NCBI GenBank assembly: GCA_945883815.1
Contig: CAMCYJ010000011.1
Location: 1-64,000 of the forward strand
DNA: 64,000 bases
Source: Akkermansia muciniphila
Lineage (GTDB): Bacteria > Verrucomicrobiota > Verrucomicrobiia > Limisphaerales > UBA9464
Direction of reading: 5' to 3'
Shown here one piece after another: positions 48,869-58,032 of this stretch. Numbering within the stretch: position 1 is the first letter of the stretch; the number at the start of each line of letters is the position of its first letter. Position numbers and translations under genes: made by a program. The notes under the pieces were generated by a model. It had not been told where the DNA came from. It searched no databases and worked only from the letters and a program-made list of their open reading frames with translations.

Positions 48869-49987
48869 ATGAAAACCTCCCTCACTCTGGTCGTGGCGTG
48901 TGCCGCCCTGGCTTCCGCCCCCGTTCTCCTGGCTCATGACACGGGATCCGCTCCCCACGACCACGGACCGTCCGCGGTGCCTGTGACCTTTCAGGTCGAG
49001 AAGAAGGGGCCGGTGAAGGCTCCCGCAGCCCAGGCCAAGTCGGCCGTGTCGCATGTCAGCGGTCAGGGTTTCTGGAAATTTGCTCCGGTCGCCAACGCAA
49101 TGCCCGTGCCGGCCGAAGCTCAATCGTTTGTGAAGGGTGCTCACGGCACACTCATCGTCGATAGCGAGCGCGATGTGGTGTACTGGGGCCTCGAGAAGGT
49201 GGGTTGGGTGGGTTTCAGCGATCGTCTCAAGACGTCGTGGGTGGTGAAGGGTGATCCGTCCATCGCCTCGGGCAACTTGCACGGTGCCGACATTTTCCCG
49301 CGCAAGGGACAGCTCCCGCTGGTGGTCGCGGCCGACAATGTCGAGGGCGAGATCCTCTTGTCCGACACGACCTTCCGTACGGTGGAAAAGCTCAAAATCC
49401 CCGATGGTGGTCCTTACGCCGACAAGAAGGGTTGGGCTCCGACCGACGCGGCCTTCGCGGGCGACAAGACCTTGTGGGTGACCGACGGCTACGGTCGTCA
49501 CTGGTTCATGGATGCCGATGCCAAGCCCATGAAGTACCGGGGCAATTTCTACGGTGGCGACAGCATGAGCCAGACGCCGCACGGCATCACCTTTGATCCG
49601 AAGCGCAACGAGCTGTATGTCTCGGCCCGCCCGGAGGCGCAGGTCCACGAATGGTCTCCCAAGACCCGCAAGGCTCTGGCCGTCCATCAGCTGCCCAAGG
49701 GCAGTGCCGCCTGCGACACCGATCTCTGGGGCGATTACCTGCTGGTGCCTTGCCTCACCGGCCCTAACAACACCCCGGGCCCCATCTACATCATCAACCT
49801 CAAGACCAAGGCCGTGGTCAGCACCATCAAGCCCAAGGAAGACCTTGGCTACGGATACGCCCAGCACATGCATGACGCCTGCTGGTATGTGGTCGGCAAG
49901 GGTCGCAGCGCCAAGGTGTACATCCTCTTCACCGCCTGGAACCCGGGTGGCGTGGGCGCTTTGGAGATGGTGAACATCCAGGACTAA
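48869..49987 (+). CDS. Exported beta-propeller protein
   Basis: A 372-residue protein from ATG 48869, with a signal peptide (MKTSLTLVVACAALASAPVLLA) followed by a His-rich patch (HDTGSAPHDHGPS). The body has repeated blades: GTLIVDSERDVVYWGLEKVG, ADIFPRKGQLPLVVAADN, PHGITFDPKRNELYVSARP and GAIYIINL-type strands. No cytochrome motif (CxxCH) is seen. Function unknown; it may bind a sugar or metal. Gap to the next gene (thyA) is 40 nt. Confidence 0.7.
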   Translation: MKTSLTLVVACAALASAPVLLAHDTGSAPHDHGPSAVPVTFQVEKKGPVKAPAAQAKSAVSHVSGQGFWKFAPVANAMPVPAEAQSFVKGAHGTLIVDSERDVVYWGLEKVGWVGFSDRLKTSWVVKGDPSIASGNLHGADIFPRKGQLPLVVAADNVEGEILLSDTTFRTVEKLKIPDGGPYADKKGWAPTDAAFAGDKTLWVTDGYGRHWFMDADAKPMKYRGNFYGGDSMSQTPHGITFDPKRNELYVSARPEAQVHEWSPKTRKALAVHQLPKGSAACDTDLWGDYLLVPCLTGPNNTPGPIYIINLKTKAVVSTIKPKEDLGYGYAQHMHDACWYVVGKGRSAKVYILFTAWNPGGVGALEMVNIQD

Positions 49988-50027
49988 ACGGTCCTGATTC
50001 CAACGATCCCGCGGATTCCTTCAGACC

Positions 50028-50822
50028 ATGCGCGCCTATCACGACTTGCTCCGGTTGGTTCTCGATCAGGGAACCTTCAAGCCGGACCGAACCGGCACGG
50101 GTACGTATTCGGTCTTCGGGGCGCAGACGCGCTTCCGGTTGTCGGAGGGGTTTCCGCTGATCACGACCAAGAAGGTCCACTTCAAGAGTGTCGCCTACGA
50201 GTTGCTCTGGTTCCTCCGGGGCGACACCAACGTGCGCTGGTTGCAGGAGCACGGGGTAAGCATCTGGAACGAGTGGGCCGATGCGGATGGCAATTTGGGG
50301 CGCGTGTATGGTGCCCAGTGGACCGACTGGCGAAGTGCCGACGGCCGTTCGATTCATCAAATCGATCAGGTGGTCGCGCAAATCCGCAAGAACCCGGACA
50401 GCCGTCGGCTCATCGTCAGCGCCTGGAATCCCTCCGAAGTGGCTTCCATGGCGCTGCCGCCGTGCCACACGCTCTTCCAGTTCTACGTCAGCGAGGGGAA
50501 GCTCAGTTGTCAGTTGTACCAGCGCAGTGCCGATTTGTTCCTGGGTGTGCCCTTCAACATCGCCAGCTATGCGCTCCTAACCCACATGGTGGCTCAGGTC
50601 GCCGGGTTGAAGGTGGGCGATTTCGTGCACACCTTCGGTGACCTTCACCTCTACTCGAATCACCTCGAACAGGTGAAGGAGCAGTTGGCCCGCGAGCCGC
50701 GTCCGTTGCCGACGTTGACCCTGAATCTGGAACGCAAAGAGCTCCGCGAGTTCGTCTACGAAGACTTTGTTTTGTCGGGCTATGATCCGTATCCGGCCAT
50801 CAAGGCACCCGTTGCGGTCTGA
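50028..50822 (+). CDS. thyA: Thymidylate synthase
   Basis: A 264-residue ThyA converting dUMP to dTMP with methylene-THF. The catalytic Cys146 is in [13 protein letters not shown], with [11 protein letters not shown] and the [13 protein letters not shown] loop at the front, [10 protein letters not shown], and the closing [14 protein letters not shown]. Length and order match E. coli ThyA. No folA gene is visible nearby. Confidence 0.98.
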   Translation: MRAYHDLLRLVLDQGTFKPDRTGTGTYSVFGAQTRFRLSEGFPLITTKKVHFKSVAYELLWFLRGDTNVRWLQEHGVSIWNEWADADGNLGRVYGAQWTDWRSADGRSIHQIDQVVAQIRKNPDSRRLIVSAWNPSEVASMALPPCHTLFQFYVSEGKLSCQLYQRSADLFLGVPFNIASYALLTHMVAQVAGLKVGDFVHTFGDLHLYSNHLEQVKEQLAREPRPLPTLTLNLERKELREFVYEDFVLSGYDPYPAIKAPVAV

Positions 50823-50934
50823 GCGGTGTTCCCCATTGAATAGACCGTTGCCCGCGTGGGGACCGAAGACGAGGCGGACGGGTCGGACGGGTCTCCTTGA
50901 ATTTGTTTGGTTTCAGTGTTGTTGAACCTTTCCC

Positions 50935-51720
50935 ATGAATCTTGAACTCCAGGACCGGGTGGTGCTCATCACCGGTGGCGCGGCGGGCATTGGCGAGGCA
51001 ACGGTGCGGGCCTTCGCGGCCGAAGGGGCGATCGTGTGGTTTGCCGATCGAAACGCCGATCGAGGTCGGGCGTTGGCGGCCGAGGTGCCTCGATCGGTTT
51101 TCGCCGAGGGAGACTTGGCCGACCCGATCTTCTGCTCGGAACTCATTTCCTCTGTGTTGCGGGAGGCGGGGCGTCTGGACGTGCTCGTCAACAATGCGGG
51201 CGTCAATGACAGTGTTTCCCTGAGCGGTTCTCCAACCGACTTCATGGCCTCGTTGCGCCGCAATTTGTTGCACGTCTTCGCCTTGGCTCACCACGCGCAG
51301 GAGGCCTTGTGCCAGTCGCGTGGGTGCATTCTGAACCTGAGTTCCAAGGTGGCGGAGACGGGGCAGGGCGGGACTTCCGGGTATGCCGCGGCCAAGGGAG
51401 CCGTCAACGCGTTGACCCGGGAATGGGCCGTGGCCCTCGCACCGCATGGAGTTCGGGTCAATGCCGTCATTCCGGCCGAATGCGACACCGATCAGTACCA
51501 GCGTTGGTTTGCCGCGCAGCCGGATCCGCAGGCGGCTCGCGCCACCATTGAGCGGATGGTGCCTTTGGGGCGTCGATTGACCACGCCGGCTGAGATGGCT
51601 GCGATGCTCGTCTTTCTGGCGTCCCCTCGGGCGAGCCATATCACGGGGCAGTGGATCCATGTCGATGGCGGTTACACCCACCTCGACCGGGCCATGACCG
51701 GCGGCCACCCGGGATGGTGA
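50935..51720 (+). CDS. Short-chain dehydrogenase/reductase
   Basis: A 261-residue SDR. The cofactor motif is TGGAAGIGEATVRAFAAEG, the NNAG motif VNNAGVND, and catalytic residues Ser (LNLSSKVAET), Tyr and Lys in GYAAAKGAVNALT. WIHVDGGYTHLDR ends the fold. The D-R-x-x-D pattern (FADRNADRGR) after the second strand suggests NAD(P). It could be a sugar (fucose-type) dehydrogenase. Its stop overlaps the rluA start by 7 nt, so both are translated from one message. Confidence 0.9.
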   Translation: MNLELQDRVVLITGGAAGIGEATVRAFAAEGAIVWFADRNADRGRALAAEVPRSVFAEGDLADPIFCSELISSVLREAGRLDVLVNNAGVNDSVSLSGSPTDFMASLRRNLLHVFALAHHAQEALCQSRGCILNLSSKVAETGQGGTSGYAAAKGAVNALTREWAVALAPHGVRVNAVIPAECDTDQYQRWFAAQPDPQAARATIERMVPLGRRLTTPAEMAAMLVFLASPRASHITGQWIHVDGGYTHLDRAMTGGHPGW

Positions 51721-52544
51721 GTCTCTTCGAGATCCTGCACGAGGACGCGGACCTCCTGGTCTTGCGCAAACCGGCGGGCTTGGTCTGCCATCCGACCAAA
51801 GGGGACGAGTATTCGAGCCTGGTCAGTCGGGTTCGCATCCACTTGGGATTCGAGCCCCACATGATCCACCGCCTCGACCGGGAGACGGGCGGGGTCATGG
51901 TGTTCACCAAGACAGACGAGGCCGGGGCGGAGTTGCGGGCCTTGTGGGCGGCGGGGTTGGTCACCAAGGAGTACGTCGCTCTGGTCCACGGTCGCATGCC
52001 TCTGGGAGACGGCGCCTTGGACGCGCCTCTGGGCCGCGACGTTTCCAGCGCGGTGGCCATCAAGGATTGCGTTCGGTCCGATGGGGCTTCCGCCCGGACT
52101 CGTTGGCGCTGCGAGAGACACTTCGAGCGACCCGACGGGGTGTATTCGTGGGTTCGTGTCTGGTTGGACACCGGCCGGAAGCATCAAATCCGCATCCACC
52201 TCTCGCACCTCGGCTACCCGATCGTGGGCGACAAAGTGTACGGGTTGGATGAGCGAATTTACCTCGATTTTGTGGTGGGCCAGCTCACGGAGTCGCAGCA
52301 GCAACGCCTTCAAGTTCCGTTCCACGCCCTCCATGCCGAGCGGCTTTGGTTTCCGTGGAAGGGTTCAGAATGCGGGTTCGTGGCCGCGCCCGAATCGTGG
52401 TTTTTGGAGTTTGCCGCCGGCCAGGAGGTGCCTTGGTTTGCCGACCCGTTTGCTCCGACGCCGGAGTCGCGCGCCGCACGTTCTGAAACGTCTTCAGCGG
52501 GCCCGGGCTCGTTCTTCCCAGGAGGAAATTCCCAAGAGGGGTAA
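51714..52544 (+). CDS. RluA-family pseudouridine synthase
   Basis: A 276-residue protein from ATG 51714, which overlaps the SDR stop by 7 nt. The catalytic Asp55 is in HMIHRLDRETGGVMVFTKT; GRKHQIRIHLSHLGYPIVGDKVYG is the family signature toward the end. It lacks an N-terminal S4 domain, as in RluA/TruC-type enzymes. Target RNA site unknown. The last 51 nt overlap the 3' end of the DUF5722 gene on the other strand. Confidence 0.93.
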   Translation: MVSLFEILHEDADLLVLRKPAGLVCHPTKGDEYSSLVSRVRIHLGFEPHMIHRLDRETGGVMVFTKTDEAGAELRALWAAGLVTKEYVALVHGRMPLGDGALDAPLGRDVSSAVAIKDCVRSDGASARTRWRCERHFERPDGVYSWVRVWLDTGRKHQIRIHLSHLGYPIVGDKVYGLDERIYLDFVVGQLTESQQQRLQVPFHALHAERLWFPWKGSECGFVAAPESWFLEFAAGQEVPWFADPFAPTPESRAARSETSSAGPGSFFPGGNSQEG

Positions 52545-53801
52545 TGCGAAGGCGAAGGCCGCATCGCGCTCTGGGGTGTCCGCCCGGCGGAACACTTCGT
52601 AAATCGGCTTGCGGCGTTCCGGAGTGGCCACCGAACCGGGAGTGTGGGTCCAGAGCCCGAGACGCAGTCCGCCTTCTTGGGCGTGGTCCACGTGGCGGTG
52701 GAGGATGAAGGCGTCGATGCCAGTCTCGGCGGCAACTTGATGCCACGCGTAGCAGTAGGCCGCTGCTTGCACGGTCTCGCCATCCGGGCCGTCAGGCGTG
52801 TGGAAGCCTTGCTCACTCAAGATCACGCGGCGATTGCGTCCCTGAAACTGCAGCGCGGGTTGGCTGAGGAAAGCACCGAGGGCCGGCAGGTTCCGGAAGG
52901 TAATCCGAGGGGTGGTTTTCCAATCGGGTTGGGCACTGGCATCCCGCCAGGAGCGCGGATTGAAGAGGTCTTCAGGGTAGGGGTGGTAAGCGAGGTGCCA
53001 GTCGTAATCGCCGCCCGAACGGGCCTTTTGTGCGAACGCTTCGAGGAACGGCCGTCCTGGGAAGACCTGTCCCTGCTTCCCGCCGGGGTAGGCGATGTTC
53101 CAATGATGTTCGAGGGAGAGGAACACACGCCCGTTCTTGGAATGCTTGCGGACGGCCTGATGGGTCAGTCGGACGGTGCGTTCATAGTCTATGGCAAACG
53201 CATCGGAGGAGCTGAGTCCGAGGTTGGACCAGAACCAGTGCGAATTGACCTCGTTGCCCACGATCCAGTTCCAGACCCGGCCGTGACGGCCGTCGGGCCG
53301 GTTCCACCGTTCGGCCAGAAACTCGATGGAGGCCTCGTACCAAGCCCGTCCCTCGGGCGTCACCGTGTTGAAGGCCGATAAGTGGTTCGGGCAATTCGTG
53401 CTGTACCCCGGATGGAGGAGGATGCGGCGCAGGTCGGGGTCGGCGCTCTCGTAATTGAGCAAGATCAGCGACACCACAATGCCGCGTTCGGACAAGGTCC
53501 GGATTTGGTGGTCCATGGCCTCGACATACCCCCGCTGGAAGCGGTAGGTCTGTCCCTGGCGGGTGAGCCCGGGATTATTCGTGTCGCCCCGCGGATCCAA
53601 CAGTTGGGCCAAATTGAAATTGAGCGCGGCATGATGGATGCCCAACGCGATCGCGTCGTCCACCATTTGCACCTGAAGCCCCTTCTTGGACGCAGGTTGC
53701 GGATAGGCTTCTGGATTGGCGGCTCCGAGCGCATTCCAGCCGAGGCCGCAGAGCGCCGTGATGAGGATGAGCATCACCGGCCAACGATTCGGCCCACTCA
53801 T
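52494..53801 (-). CDS. Exported DUF5722 protein (glycoside-hydrolase-like)
   Basis: A 435-residue protein with signal peptide (MLILITALCGLGWNALGAA). It has a TIM-barrel-like layout: GLQVQMVDDAIALGIHHAALNFNL, VEAMDHQIRTLSERGIVVSLILL, WIVGNEVNSHWFW (a possible acid/base Glu), SLEHHWN and LSEQGFHTPDG (a possible nucleophile Glu). This matches DUF5722, related to GH families. Starts at ATG 53801, overlapping the argA stop in an ATGA. It is unusual for such a protein to be coupled to argA. Substrate unknown. Confidence 0.85.
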   Translation of the reverse strand: MSGPNRWPVMLILITALCGLGWNALGAANPEAYPQPASKKGLQVQMVDDAIALGIHHAALNFNLAQLLDPRGDTNNPGLTRQGQTYRFQRGYVEAMDHQIRTLSERGIVVSLILLNYESADPDLRRILLHPGYSTNCPNHLSAFNTVTPEGRAWYEASIEFLAERWNRPDGRHGRVWNWIVGNEVNSHWFWSNLGLSSSDAFAIDYERTVRLTHQAVRKHSKNGRVFLSLEHHWNIAYPGGKQGQVFPGRPFLEAFAQKARSGGDYDWHLAYHPYPEDLFNPRSWRDASAQPDWKTTPRITFRNLPALGAFLSQPALQFQGRNRRVILSEQGFHTPDGPDGETVQAAAYCYAWHQVAAETGIDAFILHRHVDHAQEGGLRLGLWTHTPGSVATPERRKPIYEVFRRADTPERDAAFAFALPLLGISSWEERARAR

Positions 53802-55087
53802 GTGGCCGGTCGGAGGCGCTTGATGAGCACCTTGGATTTGCGGCCGCTGGCGTCGTAGCGCTCCCGTCTGGAGGGCGGTAAATCGTCCGGACTACCCTCG
53901 ATGAACCCACCCTTGGAAATGAAATAGGTGAAGGCTTGGGTGCTGAGGGTGATGAGTTCGGCCAACCCTTGTTCTCGAGCCCGGGCTTCCACGAAATGGA
54001 TGAGCTTGGAGCCGATTCCCATGTTTTCGTGGCTCGGAGCCACGTACAGGAAGGCCAGTTCCCCTTTGTTCTGCTCCGGATAGTGGTGCAATGCCACACA
54101 GGCCACCGGGTTCCGGTCGATTTCGTACAAGTAGTAGTCGCCCACCTGTTTTTCAATCGAGGTCCGGGACCGCTTGACCAATTCCTCGGAAGCGACGGAA
54201 TTCTTGGTGAGGTTGAGGATCGCCCGGATGTCCTTCTTCAGGGCCCTCCGGATCTGAGTGTACTCGTTGGCATACACCAAGGTGCCGATGCCCTCGTTGC
54301 TGAAGACTTCGGCCAAGAGCCCTTCATCGACCTCACCATTGATGATGTGCACTCGCGGCACTCCCGCTTCACAGGCGGCCACCGCCTGGCGGGCTTTGGA
54401 GATCAAGTTGATTGGCCAGGTCGAGGGGATCCGGCTGAGCATTTGCTTCAGTTCGCCGACGATAATCTGCCGGATCAACTGCCCGTCGCGGGTCAGCCCG
54501 TCGACTGTGGTGAGAAATATGAGTTTGGTGGCCTTGAGTTGATCGGCCAGGGCAAACGCGATGGTGTCGGAATTCACCCGGTAGGTCTTTCCGTCGCCAT
54601 CGAAGCCGAGTGGCGGAACCACGGGCACGATGCCCTGAGCCAGGAGCGTCTGGAGCATCTCGACATCGATTCGCTCCACCTTTCCGGTGAACTGGTGGTC
54701 CACGCCACCGACGATGCCCAGCGGATGTGCGATCACGGCATTGGTGGACACCGCGCGGAGATCGTTGGCCGAGAGTCCTTCGAGGATCTCGTGAGTCAAC
54801 CGGTTGGCGGCATTGAGCGAGAGTTGGAGGGTTTCCGCATCCGTGATGCCGGTTCCGTCGAGGTTGGAGGCCTTGACCTCGCGCTCTACAGCCAGTGCTG
54901 CGATTTGCTTGGCAGCCCCGTGCACCAGCAGGATCCGGATGTTCAGTGAGCGCAGGACCGCGATGTCGAGCAGGAGATTGGGGAAGTTGTCGTCGGTGAC
55001 GATGGATCCATCGATGGCCAGGATGAAGACCTTTTCCCGGAAGCGCGGAATGTAGCGGAGGATTTCCCGCAGGTCGGTGAGTTTCAC
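53798..55087 (-). CDS. argA: Amino-acid N-acetyltransferase (argininosuccinate-type ArgA)
   Basis: About 429 residues from GTG 55087 (MKLTDLREILRYIPRFREK, the usual start of this group); TTG 55135 would add 16. Residues 1-280 form an amino-acid kinase domain (ILLVHGAAKQIAALA, DSTDTIAFALADQLKATKLIFLT-type strands, RVHIINGEVDEGLLAE), and 300-429 a GNAT domain (LAFLYVAPSHENMGIGSKLIHFVEARA). It makes N-acetylglutamate for arginine. The AAK domain is the arginine sensor in this family. Regulation by the divergent GbsR-like gene is possible but unproven. Confidence 0.92.
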   Translation of the reverse strand: MKLTDLREILRYIPRFREKVFILAIDGSIVTDDNFPNLLLDIAVLRSLNIRILLVHGAAKQIAALAVEREVKASNLDGTGITDAETLQLSLNAANRLTHEILEGLSANDLRAVSTNAVIAHPLGIVGGVDHQFTGKVERIDVEMLQTLLAQGIVPVVPPLGFDGDGKTYRVNSDTIAFALADQLKATKLIFLTTVDGLTRDGQLIRQIIVGELKQMLSRIPSTWPINLISKARQAVAACEAGVPRVHIINGEVDEGLLAEVFSNEGIGTLVYANEYTQIRRALKKDIRAILNLTKNSVASEELVKRSRTSIEKQVGDYYLYEIDRNPVACVALHHYPEQNKGELAFLYVAPSHENMGIGSKLIHFVEARAREQGLAELITLSTQAFTYFISKGGFIEGSPDDLPPSRRERYDASGRKSKVLIKRLRPAT

Positions 55088-55258
55088 GTGTCGTGAGGTC
55101 GGGTCGCCCCGAGTGGGCTCGGTGCTGGAAGCCAAAGAACAGGCATGAGGACCACCGCTGCAATGAAGAAATCACCGAAGGGAGTTCTCGTACCACTCGC
55201 CGTCTGCCCGCGAGGGTTCGGGAAAACGGGTTCAATCTTGACTTTCTGGGTGTCTGAT

Positions 55259-55278
55259 ATTTCTGTATCAACAGAAAT
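55259..55278. promoter_or_regulatory. Perfect palindrome over the GbsR-like start codon
   Basis: ATTTCTGT (55259-55266), ATCA, ACAGAAAT (55271-55278): perfect 8-bp arms. The right arm covers the ATG at 55277. It is an operator candidate for a MarR/GbsR-type dimer, and sits in the divergent gap to argA. A TTGACT box lies at 55238-55243, but no well-spaced -10 was found. Confidence 0.7.
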
Positions 55279-55822
55279 GAAGTCGCTGAGCCAACTCTCC
55301 AACGCCGAGCGGAGGTTCATCCTCCACTGGGGTGAGATGGGTACCAAGTGGGGCATCAATCGCACGGTGGCCCAGGTTCACGCGCTTCTCTACCTGTCGC
55401 CGGAACCGCTCAACGCCGAGCAAATCCAGGAGGTCTTGGAAGTCGCCCGTTCCAACGTGAGCACCAGCCTTAAAGAACTCCAGGGTTGGGGCATAGTCCG
55501 GTTGATTCACCTGCCCGGAGACCGTCGTGACCACTTTGAGAGCCTCAAGGATGTCTGGGAAATGTTCCGGATCGTCGTGGATGAGAGGAAACGGCGGGAA
55601 TTTGATCCGACGATGACCGTTCTCCGGGAATGCATCGCCGAGGCGGAGAACGATTCCGCCACAGGCGGCTACAGCGAGGATCGGCTCCGGGAGATGCACA
55701 ACTTCCTGGCCACCACGGCCGGTTGGTATGCCACCTTCCGCGGTTGGCCCACCTCGGTTCTGACACGATTCTTCAGCATGGGTGACAAGGCCCGCAAATT
55801 GTTGGGTCTGACGCCCGATTGA
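55277..55822 (+). CDS. GbsR/MarR-family transcriptional regulator
   Basis: A 181-residue protein from ATG 55277; an upstream frame to 55145 is not conserved. The winged helix covers about residues 25-95 (INRTVAQVHALLYLSPEPLNAEQIQEVL, VARSNVSTSLKELQGWGIVRLIHL). The C-terminal helical part has FRIVVDERKRREFDPTM. GbsR regulators respond to choline or glycine betaine in Bacillus; in other groups they control osmotic or biosynthetic genes. Its start is buried in a perfect palindrome, so it probably represses itself. It is followed 31 nt later by the DCC gene. Confidence 0.9.
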   Translation: MKSLSQLSNAERRFILHWGEMGTKWGINRTVAQVHALLYLSPEPLNAEQIQEVLEVARSNVSTSLKELQGWGIVRLIHLPGDRRDHFESLKDVWEMFRIVVDERKRREFDPTMTVLRECIAEAENDSATGGYSEDRLREMHNFLATTAGWYATFRGWPTSVLTRFFSMGDKARKLLGLTPD

Positions 55823-55853
55823 GGGTCGAAAACCGCTCCAAGAGATTTCTGCC

Positions 55854-56300
55854 ATGACCGAAAACAACTCCTCGTTCCCACGGATCTCCGGGGCATGGGC
55901 TTTTTACGACCACCACTGTCCGGTGTGTCGGTCGACGATCCGCCAATGGCGAAGGGTGTTTGAAGCCCGGCATATTGAGTTTGCGGCCTTGCAGGCTCCT
56001 TGGGTCCGAGAGCGTTTGGGCTTGGCCCCTGGGGAGTTGCCCAGCGAGATGAAGTTGCTCACCCCAGACGGTCGCATCTTGGGCGGTCCGGTCGCCATCG
56101 CGTGGATGTGCCGTCGTGTGGCTTGGCTGTGGCCCTTGGGTGTTCTCATGGTGACGCCTGGGTTCCATGCTGTGACCCGCTGGGTCTACCAATGGGTTGC
56201 CCGCAATCGCTACTGTCTGGGGGACATGTGCGAATTGCCGCCCATCGGGGTGGATCGTCGTCGTCACCTCGCTGCAACGACCTTTCTGGAGACACCCTGA
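55854..56300 (+). CDS. Thiol-disulfide oxidoreductase DCC-family protein (DUF393)
   Basis: A 148-residue protein with WAFYDHHCPVCRSTIRQWRR at about residues 15-33. This places a CPVC pair at the DCC motif, where the family more often has DGxCxLC. RILGGPVAIAWMCRR and WLWPLGVLMVTPGFHAVTRWVYQWVARNRY are the usual later blocks. Proposed to be a thiol-disulfide exchange protein; its partner is unknown. It follows the GbsR-like regulator after 31 nt. Confidence 0.88.
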   Translation: MTENNSSFPRISGAWAFYDHHCPVCRSTIRQWRRVFEARHIEFAALQAPWVRERLGLAPGELPSEMKLLTPDGRILGGPVAIAWMCRRVAWLWPLGVLMVTPGFHAVTRWVYQWVARNRYCLGDMCELPPIGVDRRRHLAATTFLETP

Positions 56301-56551
56301 GCGTGCGTGCCATGGCAGTAGAGGGTCGGCAGACCCTGCTTTGTGCGGGTGAGTGGGTTCACCCCAGATTCAACCAGAGTCTCGGGCTTTGGATCACTCA
56401 CAAGAGCCTCTGAACTAATCCTTTCTCAATAGAAACGCCCCTTGGGGACACGGTGTGGAATGGATTCCAGTCTCAGATCGAGCATGGGTAAAGCCTCTTA
56501 CCTTTTCCGTGGCGAAAGTTTCAACCGGACCGATATTCGCTGAACGCAGAC

Positions 56552-57520
56552 ATGGCTACGACCACCGAGACTCTTCACTTCGAGAACGCCCGGGCCGCCC
56601 TTCAGTTGCTGGGAGGCGATGAACGCAACCTGCACGCCCTTGAAAAAGAATTGAGTCTCAAGGCGACGGCTCGCGATGGGTGGATCCGGTTGGAAGGCGA
56701 GGCCGAAGACGTGGTCCGCGGAGTGAAGTTGTTCCAGCTTCTGGAGGCGGCCCAGAAAGACGGAGCGCCGGTCAAAGCCCGCGACTTCACCCACGCCTTG
56801 CATGTTGTGAAGCATGATGGTCCTGCTGCCCTTCAGGCGCTTTTCCACCAGAAGATCAGTACCTCGCCCAAGAAGGCGGCCATCACGCCCAAGACCGTCG
56901 GTCAGCAGCGGTACGTCACGGCAATCCGGGAGCATGATGTCACCTTTGGCATCGGCCCTGCGGGAACCGGCAAGACCTACTTGGCGATGGCCATGGCAGT
57001 AAACGCGCTCAAGGATGCCCGCGTCGGGCGCATCATCCTCACGCGGCCTGCCGTCGAGGCCGGAGAAGCTTTGGGATTCCTTCCGGGCGATCTTTACCAA
57101 AAGCTCGATCCCTACCTGCGTCCACTCCACGACGCGCTTCAGGACATGATGCCGGCGGAAGAAATTCAGAAGAACATGGAGCGTGGAGTCATCGAGATTG
57201 CTCCTCTGGCCTACATGCGGGGGCGCACCTTGAACCAATCCTTCATCGTTCTGGATGAGGCGCAGAACACGACGGCTGAACAAATGCTGATGTTCCTGAC
57301 CCGCCTGGGTTTCGGGTCCAAGGTGGTCATCACCGGAGACCCATCGCAAATCGATTTGCCTCATAGCAAGCGTAGCGGACTGGTGGAGGCCGAGACGGCT
57401 TTGAAGGACGTCGAGGGTGTCTCCCTCATTCGCTTCGAGAAGAAGGATGTCGTCCGGCACCCGCTCGTCCAACGCATCGTCCACGCCTACGAACGGCACC
57501 GCGGAACCAATCAGGGATGA
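56552..57520 (+). CDS. PhoH-like ATPase
   Basis: A 322-residue PhoH family protein. A KH-like N-terminal region with RNLHALEKELSLKATARDGWIRLEG is followed by Walker A GPAGTGKTYLAMA at about residue 136, Walker B with DEAQN near 235 and VITGDPSQIDLP. PhoH proteins are SF1-related helicase-like or nuclease-coupled ATPases with a proposed role in RNA. In many genomes it precedes ybeY or an HD-domain gene, neither of which follows here. The gap before it (56301-56551) has no clear feature. Confidence 0.95.
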   Translation: MATTTETLHFENARAALQLLGGDERNLHALEKELSLKATARDGWIRLEGEAEDVVRGVKLFQLLEAAQKDGAPVKARDFTHALHVVKHDGPAALQALFHQKISTSPKKAAITPKTVGQQRYVTAIREHDVTFGIGPAGTGKTYLAMAMAVNALKDARVGRIILTRPAVEAGEALGFLPGDLYQKLDPYLRPLHDALQDMMPAEEIQKNMERGVIEIAPLAYMRGRTLNQSFIVLDEAQNTTAEQMLMFLTRLGFGSKVVITGDPSQIDLPHSKRSGLVEAETALKDVEGVSLIRFEKKDVVRHPLVQRIVHAYERHRGTNQG

Positions 57521-57539
57521 GGTTGCGCCGTGGGTGTTA

Positions 57540-58004
57540 TTACAGGTTGCGGCCGATGCTGAAGCCGACGATCAGCACCAATAGGACCACCCAGAGGCGG
57601 CGGATAGCCAACGGAGTGGGAAGGCGCAGTCCGGTTCGCCGTTCAATGGCTAGAGCTAGGGCTGTCCATGCGGCCACCGGTAGCGAAGCGACCAGCAGTG
57701 GGTTGAGTCGCCAGGCCGCCAGCAGGTCTCCGTGAAGGAGCGCATGAGTGGCCCTCAATCCCCCGCATCCCGGGCAGAGCAGTCCGGTCACTTGGTGAAA
57801 CGTGCAGCGTGGAAAGAAAATCTGCCCCTGAGGTTCAAAGCGCCAGAGCAAGGCCAAGGCGAGCAGTGTTGCGCCGGCGAGAGCTGAAACAAGCGCCACG
57901 TTCCACCGGTTCGCCCCCAGTTGCAAAGCGGTTGGCTCCCCCATGGACGGTGAAGGTGAGGGTGCGGGCTCCGGGGAGCCGGGCAACACGGGGGGCGCCG
58001 TCAT
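57540..58004 (-). CDS. DUF2752 membrane protein
   Basis: A 154-residue protein from ATG 58004, with an AGGGA 3-4 nt upstream; a further ATG at 58061 would run into the GYF gene. The DUF2752 signature CPGCGGLRATHALLHGDLLAAW is visible, with four hydrophobic stretches (VALVSALAGATLLALALLW, LLVASLPVAAWTALALAIE, LWVVLLVLIVGFSIG). The family is a short, common membrane protein with unknown function. Convergent with phoH. Confidence 0.85.
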   Translation of the reverse strand: MTAPPVLPGSPEPAPSPSPSMGEPTALQLGANRWNVALVSALAGATLLALALLWRFEPQGQIFFPRCTFHQVTGLLCPGCGGLRATHALLHGDLLAAWRLNPLLVASLPVAAWTALALAIERRTGLRLPTPLAIRRLWVVLLVLIVGFSIGRNL

Positions 58005-58032
58005 GGTCCCTGAGGGCTTTGCGTGAGTGGAC

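Noticed and set aside
50870-50896. Tandem CGGACGGGT-type repeat after thyA
   Set aside because: Only two short imperfect units; may be chance in GC-rich sequence.
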